The position numbers and the translations under genes are program-made. From positions 1-50,310 of the forward strand of contig MSJI02000055.1 in NCBI GenBank assembly GCA_001931905.2: a DNA stretch of 50,310 nucleotides, written 5' to 3'. The notes beneath the pieces were generated by a model. The model saw nothing but the letters and a program-made list of their open reading frames with translations, was not told where the DNA came from and ran no database searches. Of this stretch, positions 10,900 through 22,207 are shown in pieces. Position 1 is the first letter of the stretch, and each line of letters opens with the position of its first letter. Source of the DNA: Cladosporium sp. IMV 00045 (Eukaryota; Ascomycota; Dothideomycetes; Cladosporiales; Cladosporiaceae).

Positions 10900-12112
10900 G
10901 GTTGGATGGTGCTCTCTTTCGAGAGCGTTGGAGGAAGTGATACTTCGGTGGGAATGGTGAAGTCTAAAGACGACGGATTATCAAACGAGACCTACACTCC
11001 ATATTCGCGCCCGCCCAGATTGTTCAGGAGGGCTGTGTCTCTGAATAGCAAAGGCAGCAGAATATTGTGTCATGATGAACTGGCCTTTCATTTGTTTGCC
11101 GCCAAACGCTGGAGACAAAGGCGCTAGCACTTCTCTCCGCGGGCGAGATGGCATCAATCAGAAGAAGTTGCAAACCTAAGCCTTGAACCATGCGAGATGA
11201 GTGAAACGTCTGTACGTGACATCGCGGAGGAGCATCCGCTTCGGTACTATAAGCTCATCGATGATCAGAGATTGACGGGACGTCAGCAGTCGTTTTGAGA
11301 GAAGTCTGTCGAGTTTGGGTGACTTCTGATTTTTATGGCGGTACATTCGTCTCGATTATGGGCACTGTATTGCTCGTGGCGATTTCTTCATGCAAAATCT
11401 CCTACGTCTGATGTTGGCTCGATTGGTTCGGGCTTGCATTGGCGAGGCGTCGGCTTTCCGAATTGCGACTTCCGACTTGCGACAGGGCAAAGAATGATGT
11501 CGGCCCTCTCAGTCTTAAACTCTTCGACCAACAACACAACTTACCTCCATATAGGGTAGCGAGACCCGTAGACTGATTTTTCCGAAATATAAGTTTTTCT
11601 TGGTGTGGGCAATGGAAGTTCACACTCGCTTGGTTTTCTTGAAGAGGTACCATGCCTCACTCTGCATCCTGATCTGATCTGGACGACAACATATGCACAG
11701 CCTCGGTCTTCAGCACAACCTTGGGAATACATGGGTGTTCACCTAACGCGGAATTCCCGAAGACTATCCATATATCTACGACTTAAGAAGATGGCACCGA
11801 CACGCGGACGACGAATGGATGCTCAGCATTCAACTTGAGTCACGTACGATCGAGGTCGATGAAAAACGTAGGCATTCTGCCGAACCCTTTTGCTTGCGCC
11901 AATTCCAATGAATCCACTGAGGTCTATCGGTGTGGGTATTCGCACTAGCATCTGACTGACTTTACATGATATACGCTATGAACGGTGAACGATGAAGAGC
12001 GACATCTCTGATTAAGTCGGACTGTGAGTTTAGCAAGCGGTCTCGAGGCAGCATTGTTGCCTCAATTGGTTGCAGGTGTCCTACGATGACTTTCGTGTCG
12101 AGCTACATATCC
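10900..12112. other. Gene-free stretch upstream of the membrane-protein gene
   Basis: Holds the promoter of the minus-strand membrane-protein gene at its left end. The rest has only short random-looking frames. I see no tRNA, terminal repeat or conserved domain. Confidence 0.4.
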
Positions 12113-12700
12113 TTAATAACTACGAGAGGGTCCATATATGCTGACTCCGGAAGCATCATTTCGAGGCTGCGGATAATGAACATTGTAGCGATCCCAAGAT
12201 TCCGGAGATGGCGCGTTGGAGCTTCGTCTTCGCGTTTGAGATGCGTACGGTGCACGAGGCAAACCACCTCCAGCGCCCTTGCTGATCTCAAGATTTTCCA
12301 TGATCGGCGGCACTCAACTTGCCTCGTGGGATCTATCAGAGTCTTCCCTGTCCGAGCCACCTGCGCTCTCTGTATTCGATGTTGAGCGCGAGGATTGAGG
12401 CGCCAAATGCTTGCTTCTCACAGCCTGGCCCTCATTTGATACATGGTCGACATGCTTTCCGCTTTGCCTTCTGGTATGATGCTTCGTATCCTTCGCCTGG
12501 CGGTGGGTGGAGCTCGATCTCCTCTTCTCGCTTCCGTGAGAGGATGACTTGAAGAGTGAGAATGCTCTCGGCAAAGTGGGAAATTTCTGGCTTTCGGCCT
12601 TGTCGTTGACTTCTTCAGCCTTGCACACGACCATGGTGGATTTTACCAAGACCATCGAGACTTGATAAATTCGTCGCGAGCAAATGAGTGAAGTGTGCAA
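12113..12700 (-). pseudogene. Possible broken or spliced small gene, low-complexity protein
   Basis: On the minus strand one frame is open from 12700 to 12113 apart from a single TGA at 12314-12316. The predicted peptide is polar and Ser/Arg/His-rich (SSSHGSEKRRSSSTHRQ, then RSTSNTESAGGSDREDSDRS). After the stop it continues with the same character (RRRSSNAPSPESWDRYN). The stop lies within GAG|GCAAGT, which resembles a GC-type splice donor, so a short GC-AG intron is an alternative to a nonsense mutation. I do not recognise the protein. Low-complexity composition alone can arise by chance, so the call is weak. Confidence 0.25.
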
Positions 12701-14740
12701 ACTGATCGCAAGATCGATGCATCCCGACCTCAGCTTATGGGCATCGATGGGCTCAGATCCGGTCCAGTAGTGGAGCTGATCGACCAGCCGGTTAAGTAAT
12801 CTCTTCGTCGTTGAGGGCGTCTTCTTGACGACTAGAAACCCCCATACCTTGTGTTTTAACGCGACTCATGCGTGTCAAATTATGCAAACATATCGATATC
12901 ACAATGTTGTAGGGTCTTAAGCGACTATTGACGCGAGCCTTGTACGTTAGTCAACAAACAATCCAGTTTCAAGTAGAGGCACAAAGACACCCCGACTATG
13001 CTCACATGCGTCAGCCACGTCATTGCCTGGGCTCTCTCAACAATCCAATACATGCATGTGCAGTCTAACGTGCAGCCGTGCAGATGACTACTCGCTTCTC
13101 TTATGCCGAAGCTAAATACACGACATCGTATAGGTACATTCTCATCACAACTAGCCGCACGGTTTCTGTCTTGCACTCGATAACTCGGGATATCGGACCC
13201 AAGGTCGGAATCGAGAATCAAGATCCAGGTTGCAGGTTCTGACCCAAGAGGCTAAGGCAGGGACCTGCTATTTTTGTGCTTCTAGAAATCGCATTTTAGG
13301 AACGCAGAAGGGCACGTCACTATACCTTCCCTCCTGCTGTCCTAGCTGAGTAATAACGGACGGCTGGGTCTGTTCAGGCGCGGCGCACGATGGCGAGGCA
13401 TACACGTTAGTACAGCGTTTGACTACACATTCATCATCCGACCATTCTACTGTAGCGAAGAGGCATTACAAGCTACTAGCTTAAGGCATGCAGCGCATTC
13501 TCCACGGCACGAAAGGGCCCTGGCGTCATCTTTCGACACGCTAGCTCGTAGACCGAGTCCTTGACAAAAAGAAGTCACGCAGAGCGCTTGTTCATCGAGG
13601 CGGAGCCAGTGCTGTTACGCACTGCGTTCCTGCCGTGGTGTATATCTTACATTAAGAAGCTCGTCTCGTTATATACATCCGATAAATATACTTTAGACAT
13701 CATGATGCATTTTGGCGACTACATGCAGCGCCTAAGATCGGACCGTGAGGACATAGCAATATGGATATGGCAGGCAGGAATTTGCACCGCGTGATTACAA
13801 AAGGCTTATCAAACAAAAGAAGCATCAGAGAACAGTCTAGACTGTGTTTGAGGGAAGACCTCTTGTTTTTCTTGCAGAGTGAAGGTCCATTATGCGGGAC
13901 GACCAATCAGGCATCGAAGTCTAGATGCGGTTCAGCGAACAGTTCACAACGTATCGTGCATGAGTGGACATTCGCGTGATCATTTGGCCCACGATGAACG
14001 AATATTGATAGATATGAGCATTGCGTTTTCCGAATCCCGTCAAGATCTCTACTTATACTCCAACTCTTCCACGAAGTGTGCTGGCTCGCAATTCACCTCT
14101 ATGATTGCTACGCTAGAAAGCTATCTTTGTGCGTTCTCGGACACTTAAGAGATGCTCTTGACGCATATCGCATTGTCGTTACTAATTCATACAGTGGTTA
14201 GTCACCCATGGGCTTGCTCGGAGTTCTCGCATAGAATAGCCTCATATGAATCCCAAAAATAACCCATTACTCTGGCTCTTTGATGAGATACGCAATCAAT
14301 TGAGCCCGAATGGACTGATGGTCAGATCGAGAAGGAGCAATCTTCACCTTAGCAGACATTCCGCACCACGTTCAGATCCACTGTGATGTTAAGCTCTTCC
14401 ATTTGCTCGTGACAGTAACGTCGTGAGATCCACCCCTCACCCTCTGTAGGGCCAGAACGCAAGCCATCGTCGCTTGCTCGCCTCGGTAGCTGGAAAGTGA
14501 ACAGAGACGTGTACCTTCAACCGGAAGCCAAAAACTCTCAATTGAAGCTCATGACAAATAAGCGAAAGCTAAGCTGGATGGAACCACGATTTTTTGAGAG
14601 AGCACAAGCAGTTTCCGCATTAGAAGTGGCCGGGTCTCACCACATCTCCCTGCGTGCTACAACAAAGCGAGCTCTGATAAAGCTAGGTAGGCCCTACTCC
14701 TCTGAACGCGGCCTCTCAGATCCTGCTACTTGCTTCTCTC
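12701..14740. other. Gene-free stretch
   Basis: About 2 kb without a convincing gene. Several short frames are present but none has a signal peptide, domain or plausible splice partner. The right end should include the promoter of the gene at 14741. Confidence 0.4.
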
Positions 14741-16186
14741 GTGTTCAGAGACCGCAAAGCCAGAATGCTGCAATATATGACACCATTAGGGCGAAGTTGC
14801 TTTCCGCCATTCTCGTTTTTGGGCTTTATCGCTTGGTCGATGCCGTGGCTTCCATCGGGTTGTGCCAAGAACTCAGAACAGACCTCCGACTACCTGCAAT
14901 CAGCTGCGACACTTGATCAAACAGGCGAATCGCTTTCAGTGGTAAACAGTGACCTGAGGTATCTCACTCTAGAAGAAGCTGAGCAGATTATTGATCGATT
15001 CAAGGAAATACCGCACAGCTCTAACAGATTATTATTCTGGACTGGTATTCCCAAATTTTGGGTCCAACAATGGGCAGGCGAGCATGGCTTGCTAACACTC
15101 ACCTCAGCAATGGGGCCTTTGATGGATGATTCGGATCCGCGATGTCTGAGATGCGCCAAAACGCCAAGACAGTGGTCGAAATACATTAAGGGTGCATCTG
15201 GAATCTTTGCACGATATGCTTGCGGGCATGGTATTGTCAGAGTGTTGACCCTGCCTCCATCGTGCGTAGAATTCCTTCGAGCCGAGTCGTCGTATCTTAC
15301 GATAGAAGAGCCCGTACTGAAAGGGACATCCGGCGGCTGTTGTGCGGTCCAAATCAATACTGTGCATCTTCTGGAAAGTTCCACAGAATTGGAGTACCAG
15401 AGCTGGCCCCAAAATCGCATGTCGGAAATCATTGCATATGGAGGCGATGATAGCTTCAACTTCAAACTTCCACGATGGATTCTCAAGAAAGTGAAGGCGG
15501 CTGGCCAAGTCTTGCGCTCCAGAGTCGTGAGATTGACCGCTTCCACAACTTCTGAGCCGACTGATACCATCTCCTTATCATGTATTCCACAGCAAAGATC
15601 AAGCGTCCTGGCCGCGAAGAAACAACAAGAATGTAGCGAGCGTCAGAACACGTCTCATGCTCCGAAAGAGTATGAGACGCAGCAGTTGGCTCGGACTCGC
15701 AGAAGCAACACAAAAGCACAGGTCCTGGAGGAAAAGGCTGGCAAGCCATGGAGTAACCAGCGACCAGGCAACAAACGTGCAAAGAGCAAGCCGCGACCAC
15801 AGATCAACACGCGACAAACACAGAGCGACAAGCAGCAGCCACCAGCTAAACACCCACAGAGAGACAAGCATGAAACAGAAAGTGAGCAACGACCGGGCAG
15901 TAAGCGAGCAAAGAGCGAACGGTCACTGCAGAGCATTGATCAGGAGCGACAGAACAAGTGTCAGGGCAAGAAGCGGCAACCACATAGTGACCAGCAAGCT
16001 ATAGAACAACAATCACAGAGTCACATCCGAGCACAGCGACAGAAGCAGCAGGGAACAAGGGAATACCCTGTAGTCCCAAGTTCCAGTCTGAAGCAGAGAT
16101 ACTTCGCCGATGAAGGTGCTAGACAGGGAGAAGCGGCCATCAAAAGTTCAGTGAAAACCAAAAGGATGAAGAAATGCAAGGAGTAG
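14741..16186 (+). CDS. Protein with ADP-ribosyl-cyclase-like (CD38-like) core and basic repetitive tail
   Basis: An intronless frame of up to 481 residues. Residues ~70-210 form a globular unit: LTLEEAEQIIDRF, LLFW100TG, WAGEHGLLTLTSAMGPLMDD, W145-x7-S153-GIFARYACG, IVRVLTLPP, YLTIE189-E190-PVLKG, VQINTVHLL. The spacing of the FW(S/T)G strand, the TL...G loop, the S-x-x-FA helix, the V-x-VL strand and the late Glu resembles CD38/Aplysia ADP-ribosyl cyclases and related bacterial effector domains. The glutamate that follows TL in CD38 is Thr here. This is pattern matching by eye, so function stays open. Residues ~300-481 are Gln/Lys/Arg-rich with repeated QRPG(N/S)KRAKS units that could bind nucleic acid or act as nuclear localisation signals. 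The start is uncertain: ATGs exist at 14741, 14765 and 14777, and the N-terminus is only weakly signal-peptide-like. Confidence 0.6.
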   Translation: MFRDRKARMLQYMTPLGRSCFPPFSFLGFIAWSMPWLPSGCAKNSEQTSDYLQSAATLDQTGESLSVVNSDLRYLTLEEAEQIIDRFKEIPHSSNRLLFWTGIPKFWVQQWAGEHGLLTLTSAMGPLMDDSDPRCLRCAKTPRQWSKYIKGASGIFARYACGHGIVRVLTLPPSCVEFLRAESSYLTIEEPVLKGTSGGCCAVQINTVHLLESSTELEYQSWPQNRMSEIIAYGGDDSFNFKLPRWILKKVKAAGQVLRSRVVRLTASTTSEPTDTISLSCIPQQRSSVLAAKKQQECSERQNTSHAPKEYETQQLARTRRSNTKAQVLEEKAGKPWSNQRPGNKRAKSKPRPQINTRQTQSDKQQPPAKHPQRDKHETESEQRPGSKRAKSERSLQSIDQERQNKCQGKKRQPHSDQQAIEQQSQSHIRAQRQKQQGTREYPVVPSSSLKQRYFADEGARQGEAAIKSSVKTKRMKKCKE

Positions 16187-17925
16187 GCAGCGAATCTAAT
16201 ATTCTGGTTCATCATGCTATTGTACCGATACCGTTGTGGTCGTCCTCTTTGATATTGGGTTTCCTAAACTCATATGACACCCTCAACATGCCAGTTCGCT
16301 CTCGACGGAAACAGGCATCATGAGGCGTGAGGTGACGAGTCCGCTCTCGAAGGAAGTGCAAGTCGCCGAGGCTGACGTACGCACGATGGAGCTAGAAAAG
16401 TACTGCTCTATGTTGCGCTTTTGATGTCGCATGTGGAGCAGATGGTGTAGGTGGAGTTCCTTTGCAATGCCCTTTGAGGACTGTGGTGTCTACTTAAGTT
16501 TTTTCAACGATCGTAACACTAGACGGCTCAATACTGTATTACTCGGTCATGTTCACATATCGGACATCAGGATTGCTTCGGAATCTTGGAAGATGAAAGG
16601 GAGCGCACACGGACTCCAGCGCCGGTAAATGACAAGCAAGAGAGAAGTCAGATGCGGCTGCAGTTGTGAGCTTAGTGATGATAATGTAGATTCAGAAAGC
16701 AGCGGCACATGCTGGGACTGTATGGAAGTTCCAGAGAATGCCTCGGCGGCTCGAACGACATGGTGATGGCTATAATATTAGTGTCCTCGAAGCCTGAATC
16801 TGTCTAGCTGCTCGGGTATCCTACTAGGATGCGTAGTAAAGTCAGTGAGCCAGATAACAATGTAGACAGCGATGTATCCTCCCCCTAGTGGCTCCAGGAC
16901 CATGCGCACTCAAGTTACAGGGAAACGCATCCAAGGGCAATTTCTTGTGCTTGCGGAGCCTAGCGATACGTATCTGGTGGCGGGTTTTAGAGTCGCGACG
17001 CGAGTCTTCACTTTCTTCTCGACAGAAGCGCGCAATCGTCTTGGCTGCCCCAAGATGGCTACATGGCGTTTCTCCAGGCTTCCATACGCTCAATACAACA
17101 ACGGCCTCGAGATTTCGCAAGGTGCCACGTCAAGCCAAGTCTATGACAGCGAGCCTCGTCAATCTACCCATGCAACCTGTGACCGTTCCCTGCGCCCACG
17201 CTTGTATTGGCAGGAGCCTACGCGTAGCAGCGCAGGAGATTCTCACTCGTAGCCTTGGAATTTGTATGACATACATGCCGTCAAAAGGAACCCGATGTAG
17301 ACTGTCTTCAAGTACAAACTGTGCACATCCGGAGCGCCCACAAAAGCCACGCGGATCAGAGGCACTTCTCCGCGTGCGCTGGCTTCCAAGGGCCAAGACA
17401 AGGCGAGCTCGACGATCCAAACCGAACGCCGTTCTTGTCACTGGTGCCTGCTGCGCATCACACTTGGTGTACGTACATCATGAACACCTTCTAGCCCCTT
17501 GACATTGCGGCGCATATCGTTGCAGCCGCATGAGGGGAAAAGCAAAGCAAAGCATCGCGTCGCGTCGCATTGCCAGCGGATACAGGGAGCTTGGGGTGTC
17601 GAAACATGATCGTCGACCGCACGCATGTAATATTGTATTTGTCTGCACTCCTACCTCACCGGAACATGTTCACGTTTGCGTTGTCAATGACATGCCCTAA
17701 GGAAACAACCAGTAGTTGGCAGCCAAGTAGCACGCGCCACATATTCTGATCTATGCAATGCACTGACACGCAGAACTCGACAATGGGTTGCTTGATGCGA
17801 ACTGCGATAGAACATGAGTTCACTCACTTTCTGCATAAATTACTCCCAAAGGCCCACCTTCACGAGTCCAAAGCCCCGCTCATACACTGCTCGTTCACCA
17901 CACAACGCCAATAAGCAATCACCAG
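16187..17925. other. Gene-free stretch
   Basis: About 1.7 kb. A 204-codon frame at 16888-17502 (plus) has no recognisable domain and unlikely composition for a fungal protein, so it is not called. The last ~150 bases before 17926 should be the promoter of the coiled-coil gene. Confidence 0.4.
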
Positions 17926-19625
17926 ATGGCATCGTCAACGCATGCGCAGGCTCCCAATGGGGCTGTCGAGCATCAGCCTCTGCAGAGCGACAACGCGGCG
18001 CGAAAGTTGGCAGAGCTCGTTAATTTTGCCAAAAGCTTCGCGTCAGACTCCGACATTAGAACAGTCGTTGGCATTGTAAATCAGGATCTCGACCTGAAAG
18101 ACAGCCTCCAGCGAAAGGAGGAAGAAGTCTCAGCTTTGCAGCATCGAATCAACCTGGACAAGGCAAGGTTCAACGGCACTCTTCAAGACAATCTTGCCGC
18201 CTACGAAGTCTCCAGAGATCAGCTGAGGAGTGAGCTTGGAAACTCACGAAAGGAGACACAAGCCCTCAAAGACAAGGCCGGTCAAGACGAACAAGCCATA
18301 AAGGCTTTAAAAGAAAATGAAGCGAAGTTGCAGTACGAGACCGAACGATTACTAGAGACTTCTCGTACACAAAGAGAACAGGCAAAATCAGGTCTAACCA
18401 AAATCAGAGAGCTGGAGGGTTCACTTGATGCAGCACGCAAAGACAAAGTGACTCTGCAAACACAGCTGCAGCGCGAAGAAAGCTCGCATACTCAGGCAAA
18501 ATCTGGCTTTGCTAATCTGCAGCAGATGTTCAACAAGTTGGAGAAGGAGTATAACGTTCTCTTGCAGGAACGACAGCTTGCGCAAAGCCTGTCGGTCACA
18601 TTGACAAATGCCGACCCGGAGCAGCTGTAAGTGTCCTCTGCGCGTGTGAAGGGGAAGTCACTAACCAACAGAAAGTTGCCTGGAGTTCGACAGGGTATGG
18701 TCGAAGACCGTGGTGATCGTCAATTCGATGTTCTCTCGAGATCTCCCGGAAGAAGTGCTTCAGGTTTTTCATCGTACTCCAGAGTCGTAACACACCTCAA
18801 CTGACTGCTTGATAGAATCAAAACCATTGGAAAGCATTGAAACATCTGCCTGGCACTGAGACAGACCTCTCCAACCCTCTCCCAATTGTTCCCAGCAACT
18901 CCACATCAGCTAAGCAGATGCGGATAGCATCGATCCTCGCAATCATCGCACGACTGTTCGACGCCCATCTACTACAACCAACTTACCTGATAGACTCAGA
19001 GTACCAGCTTCGCGACTTGCTCACTGAGCAAGCATTCGACGAATATAGGAAGGAATCAGCTTTCCGTGGTTTAATCCAAGCACTCCTACCGAAAAGGCAA
19101 GACAGTGCTGGATCGGCTCGAGTAAAAGGCGTGTGCAGCGAAATCATGCGCTTCGTCCAAGATCTGCTTCCTAGAAACCTGCAACTATCGCTCCAAGAGC
19201 AACTCGAAGAACTTGCCGAGGAAGCCCGCGATCACTGGGGTGACATCTTACGATCGCAAACTGCCATTTTCCCGAGCTTCGACGTTGACGATGATCAAGA
19301 TTGGGCGTGGAACAAGCTCTGCTTGGATCCAAATCAAAGCACAGTGGCCGTGAAAGAACCTCAATCCGAAGATCACGGAGCCGAAGACGAACCATTGCTT
19401 GTGATCTTTCCCCGTTTATGCACCTACCACGAGGCCAACGAGCACCCTTTGTCACACGGTGTCTTGTTGACGCCGGCGCAGGTCACAGCAGCAAGAGAGG
19501 AGTATTTATACTCCAGGGCGAGGCTGGCGAGGCAGGGGACAAGATCTCGCAGGGGTCCAAATGGCACTGAAGAGAGGCGTCATCCAGGTTCGACGGGTTT
19601 TTTAGGTCGGCGTCCGACTTCGTGA
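17926..19625 (+). CDS. Conserved-looking coiled-coil protein, three exons, function unknown
   Basis: Exons 17926-18626, 18676-18763 and 18816-19625 give 532 residues. Intron 1 (49 nt) has donor GTAAGT and the acceptor aaag. The nearer cag would shift the frame, whereas aaag restores CLEFDRVWSKTVVIV. Intron 2 (52 nt) has the weak donor GTTTTT but a good branch region (ctgac) and acceptor tag. Residues ~45-230 are a long heptad-rich coiled coil (Leu, Gln, Glu, Lys; no Pro). The C-terminal half is a compact helical region (W-x2-LKHLPG, MRIASILAIIARLFDAHLLQPTYL, LQEQLEELAEEARDHWGDILRS) followed by a Trp/Asp-rich stretch and a basic end. Fungal proteins of this build are often annotated as hypothetical. 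I cannot name a function, though a scaffold or chromatin role would suit the shape. Confidence 0.72.
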
Positions 19626-20494
19626 AAGTATGCAAACGGCTCTTCAGAACAAGGTAGTGGTGACGACAAAGATGGAATGCCCAGATGTGGTTCATGTTGT
19701 GACATGTTAGGACAAGACAGCATCCCGTAAATCTAGCAGGTATCTTCTCACATAACTCCTCTCCACATGTGTCGAGCTACGAACATCACATGGAAAGCTG
19801 GCCTTTCAAATTGCTCCCCTTGTTGCTGATATCTCGGACGACGTCGTTCACAGGATACCAGCATCACAGCCGCTCGAGACCACACTGAAGATTGGCAGGG
19901 GCTGATCGTACCTTCACCTTGCGACGAAAGCCCCCGTTATCATTCTGTCACTACTTCTGTCCGTCTCTTAGCTCCGGGAAGTAAAAGGCACGACAAGATG
20001 CATACCACCAAATTCTCGAGCTAGCGAGAAATGTGGTCGAGCACGTTTACCGGACGGATTGTGTTGGGGTCCTGAACATTGATCGCGAAGAGGCCCCGGA
20101 GCCATCATGAGCCTTCTAAGGTGGCGGCGTAGGGTGTCCTTGCCGGCGAACCTCTTGGTACTGCGAGGGCTGCCGTCAACCTCACAGAAGAAATTGTACT
20201 GCGAGGGATAGGGCGAGAATGAAGATTCTTTAGTGCCACCTCGAAGTTATTTTCATGACTTGAATTAGCTATTCAATCGCATTATGTCATTTTATACTAG
20301 GCAAAATTCTTGTATCGTTCTTTAGAGACCAGTAAGAAGTGATGAAAGACATTAAACAAGGCCGAGCAAAGCCAGTCAAAGCTAGCCAAAAACGTGACTA
20401 TCGCAAGCGTTTAGTCTATTTAGGTACTCGAAGCTTGGAAAGGAGTTTCAACACAAATGTCAACTATATATTGTATTAGACTGCCGGGAGATGC
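19626..20494. other. Gene-free start of the repeat-marked compartment
   Basis: No long frame on either strand. A short internal echo (tactgcgagggctg / tactgcgaggga) occurs around 20158-20210. The sequence looks richer in A and T and in stop codons than the flanking gene-bearing DNA. Confidence 0.4.
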
Positions 20495-20536
20495 ACATAC
20501 GACCATAGGTCAGTGAAAACTGGGCATCCCGTCCGA
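20495..20536 (+). pseudogene. 5S rRNA gene fragment (5' third only)
   Basis: The bases from ACATACGACCATAGG through GAAAACTGGGCATCCCGTCCG match the first ~41 positions of a typical ascomycete 5S rRNA. The match then stops abruptly at GAAATCCCC and joins the 92-bp tandem repeat. The internal control region is incomplete, so it should not be functional. Confidence 0.7.
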
Positions 20537-20708
20537 AATCCCCCATTCTCACCGTCGTTTGCATTTACAGGATCCCAGCGTGTTGCTACTTACACGCTTT
20601 GGGAACCCGGCGTCTGGGTTCCGTCCGAAATCCCCTATTGTCACCCTCGTTCATAGTTACAGGATCCCAGCGTGTTGCTATCTGCAGGCTGTGGGAACCT
20701 GACGTCTC
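20529..20708 (+). repeat. Tandem duplication, period 92 bp, two copies
   Basis: Copy 1 (20529-20620) and copy 2 (20621-20708) both begin CCGTCCGAAATCCCC and share ACAGGATCCCAGCGTGTTGCTA and GTGGGAACC-type ends, with scattered differences. The first bases of each copy are 5S rRNA-like (CCGTCCG), so the unit was probably made at the edge of the broken 5S gene. Confidence 0.75.
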
Positions 20709-21484
20709 CTCGACTCCCCTTAGGTTTGATAATTCCAGGATCCAAATAGTGTTTCCCTTGATGCGTCAATGACCCTATAGTTAAATCAAATCAGGCTTAG
20801 ATATTGAGAATGGGCAAAAGATAGAACCAGAATTCAAGACTATAGCAGAATTTTGTGGTCCCTAGAAGCAGTATTCCTGGAATTTACTTTAGTTTACCGC
20901 GCGCTCTTCCTGCTGCTAAGCTAAGACCTGCTGCCTACCAGCCTACCTAGGAGGCGTGGCATATGCACTATTCCGCTGGCGCTGTTTCATTACCCAGTTT
21001 AGAGCTAGGGTCTGTTCGGAAGTAGCACGACCCTATAGTGTAGCGAGCCCTATACACTTCTAGGGCGCTATAGCTGTGTGAATGCTGGTAGACAAACGCG
21101 TTATCATGATACCTCATCTATCTGCTTTCCGAACAATGTCCATACCGACCTTCGCGCTACCATAACTTAGGATAGCAGAAGAACTTGTAGTTGACAAGAG
21201 TTCGAGGTGCTATGCGACCGTATCTCGTGAACTGCTTTGTTACCAAGCGGCTACGCCTCGCCTTCTTCACGCTATAGTGTCTGTTAAATCGACGGCATAG
21301 GGCGATAATTAGTGTCTCAAGAGCGAGGATGGTAGCAACTGTATAGGACAAGTCATGATATGTACTCTATTAGATAACCTAGAGCACACTAAATGCTCTG
21401 CACGTAGACGTGACCTATACCTCCAAGCACGTGCCTGATCCTCCTAAGCGTATCTTAATGTTGAACGTGTTTAGGCTTGCGCAT
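20709..21484. other. Gene-free repeat-compartment DNA
   Basis: No gene is supported. Short motifs CCCTATAG / CGCTATAG recur near 20771, 21030, 21065 and 21270, which may be remains of a small transposon, but no terminal inverted repeat pair with a target duplication could be defined. Confidence 0.35.
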
Positions 21485-22207
21485 TCAAAGGCACTGTTTC
21501 TGAAGTCTGAAACCGTCTAGCAATATCCTTCTCATCCCATAACCAACCCATTCCACATTCTTCGTCCCCTCACTTTTCAACCTATTGCTTACGACCTCAG
21601 ACTCAGTTACCCAAGTCCACTCTGAATGCTCATTCTGATCCACTCTCACATTCCCATGTTCTTTTTCGTCTACGTCGATGATAAACAGAGCTCTGCCCCA
21701 ATTCTCGTTATCTTCCCGGGCAACGAAAAGCTCATTATCGCGGTCCATCGTAGCCTTTTGCTCATCTGGTGTCCATGTTCCCTGCGCTGTAGAACATAGA
21801 GCAACAGAGCACAGTATTTGGCGCGCGCTTAAGCCTGTTTCTTCCCAAAGCTCCCGGACAGCTGTATGAAGAAGTGTCTTGTCTTTGTCTGGCTCTACGG
21901 ATCCGCCTGGGAGTTCCCATTTGAGAGCGAAAGAGTTCGATGGAGCGCGGCGAAGGAGCAATACCTGAGTATCTCCTGTCCCGGATAGGCGCCGAAATAC
22001 TAAGGCGCCTGCTGCCAGTTTATGAATGTCAGGTCGATCGGCTTGGAATTGAAGAAGAGGTATCGAGAATGCTGCGACCCTTGGCGACCACGTGAAAAGT
22101 GGGATAGTAGAAGTCTGATGCATGCTGTTGCTATACGAGTAGGTGCGGATTTGGGGTGCGAATCGTGATAAAGCATTGAGCTTGCGCATTGCGTTAGTAC
22201 CTACCAT
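21485..22207 (-). CDS. NUDIX hydrolase
   Basis: Intronless on the minus strand. From the ATG at 22207 it encodes 240 residues. A NUDIX fold is clear: LAAGALVFRR, VLLLRRAPSNSFALKWELPGGSVE, then the core R118-E119-L-W-E122-E123-T-G125-L. All REUXEEXGU residues are present. The upstream Glu of the classic GX5E part is displaced by a two-residue insertion. The N-terminus (MRKLNALSRFAPQIRTYSYS) fits a mitochondrial presequence. The frame stays open upstream to 22519, but that part overlaps a 5S rRNA-like element in antisense, so I do not take it as the start; 22207, 22189 or 22123 are more likely. NUDIX enzymes cleave nucleoside diphosphate-linked substrates, and the substrate here is not readable. 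It is one of two intact coding frames in a decayed stretch. Confidence 0.78.
   Translation of the reverse strand: MVGTNAMRKLNALSRFAPQIRTYSYSNSMHQTSTIPLFTWSPRVAAFSIPLLQFQADRPDIHKLAAGALVFRRLSGTGDTQVLLLRRAPSNSFALKWELPGGSVEPDKDKTLLHTAVRELWEETGLSARQILCSVALCSTAQGTWTPDEQKATMDRDNELFVAREDNENWGRALFIIDVDEKEHGNVRVDQNEHSEWTWVTESEVVSNRLKSEGTKNVEWVGYGMRRILLDGFRLQKQCL

Noticed and set aside
16888..17502. 204-codon plus-strand frame
   Set aside because: No signal, domain or repeat; Arg/Ala/Cys mix typical of random GC-rich frames; no plausible splice partner.
20529..20708. CRISPR-like array
   Set aside because: Only two adjacent copies, no spacers, and the genome is fungal.
21030..21280. Recurring CTATAG motifs as a miniature transposon
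   Set aside because: CTATAG is itself palindromic and no paired terminal repeats with target duplication could be defined.
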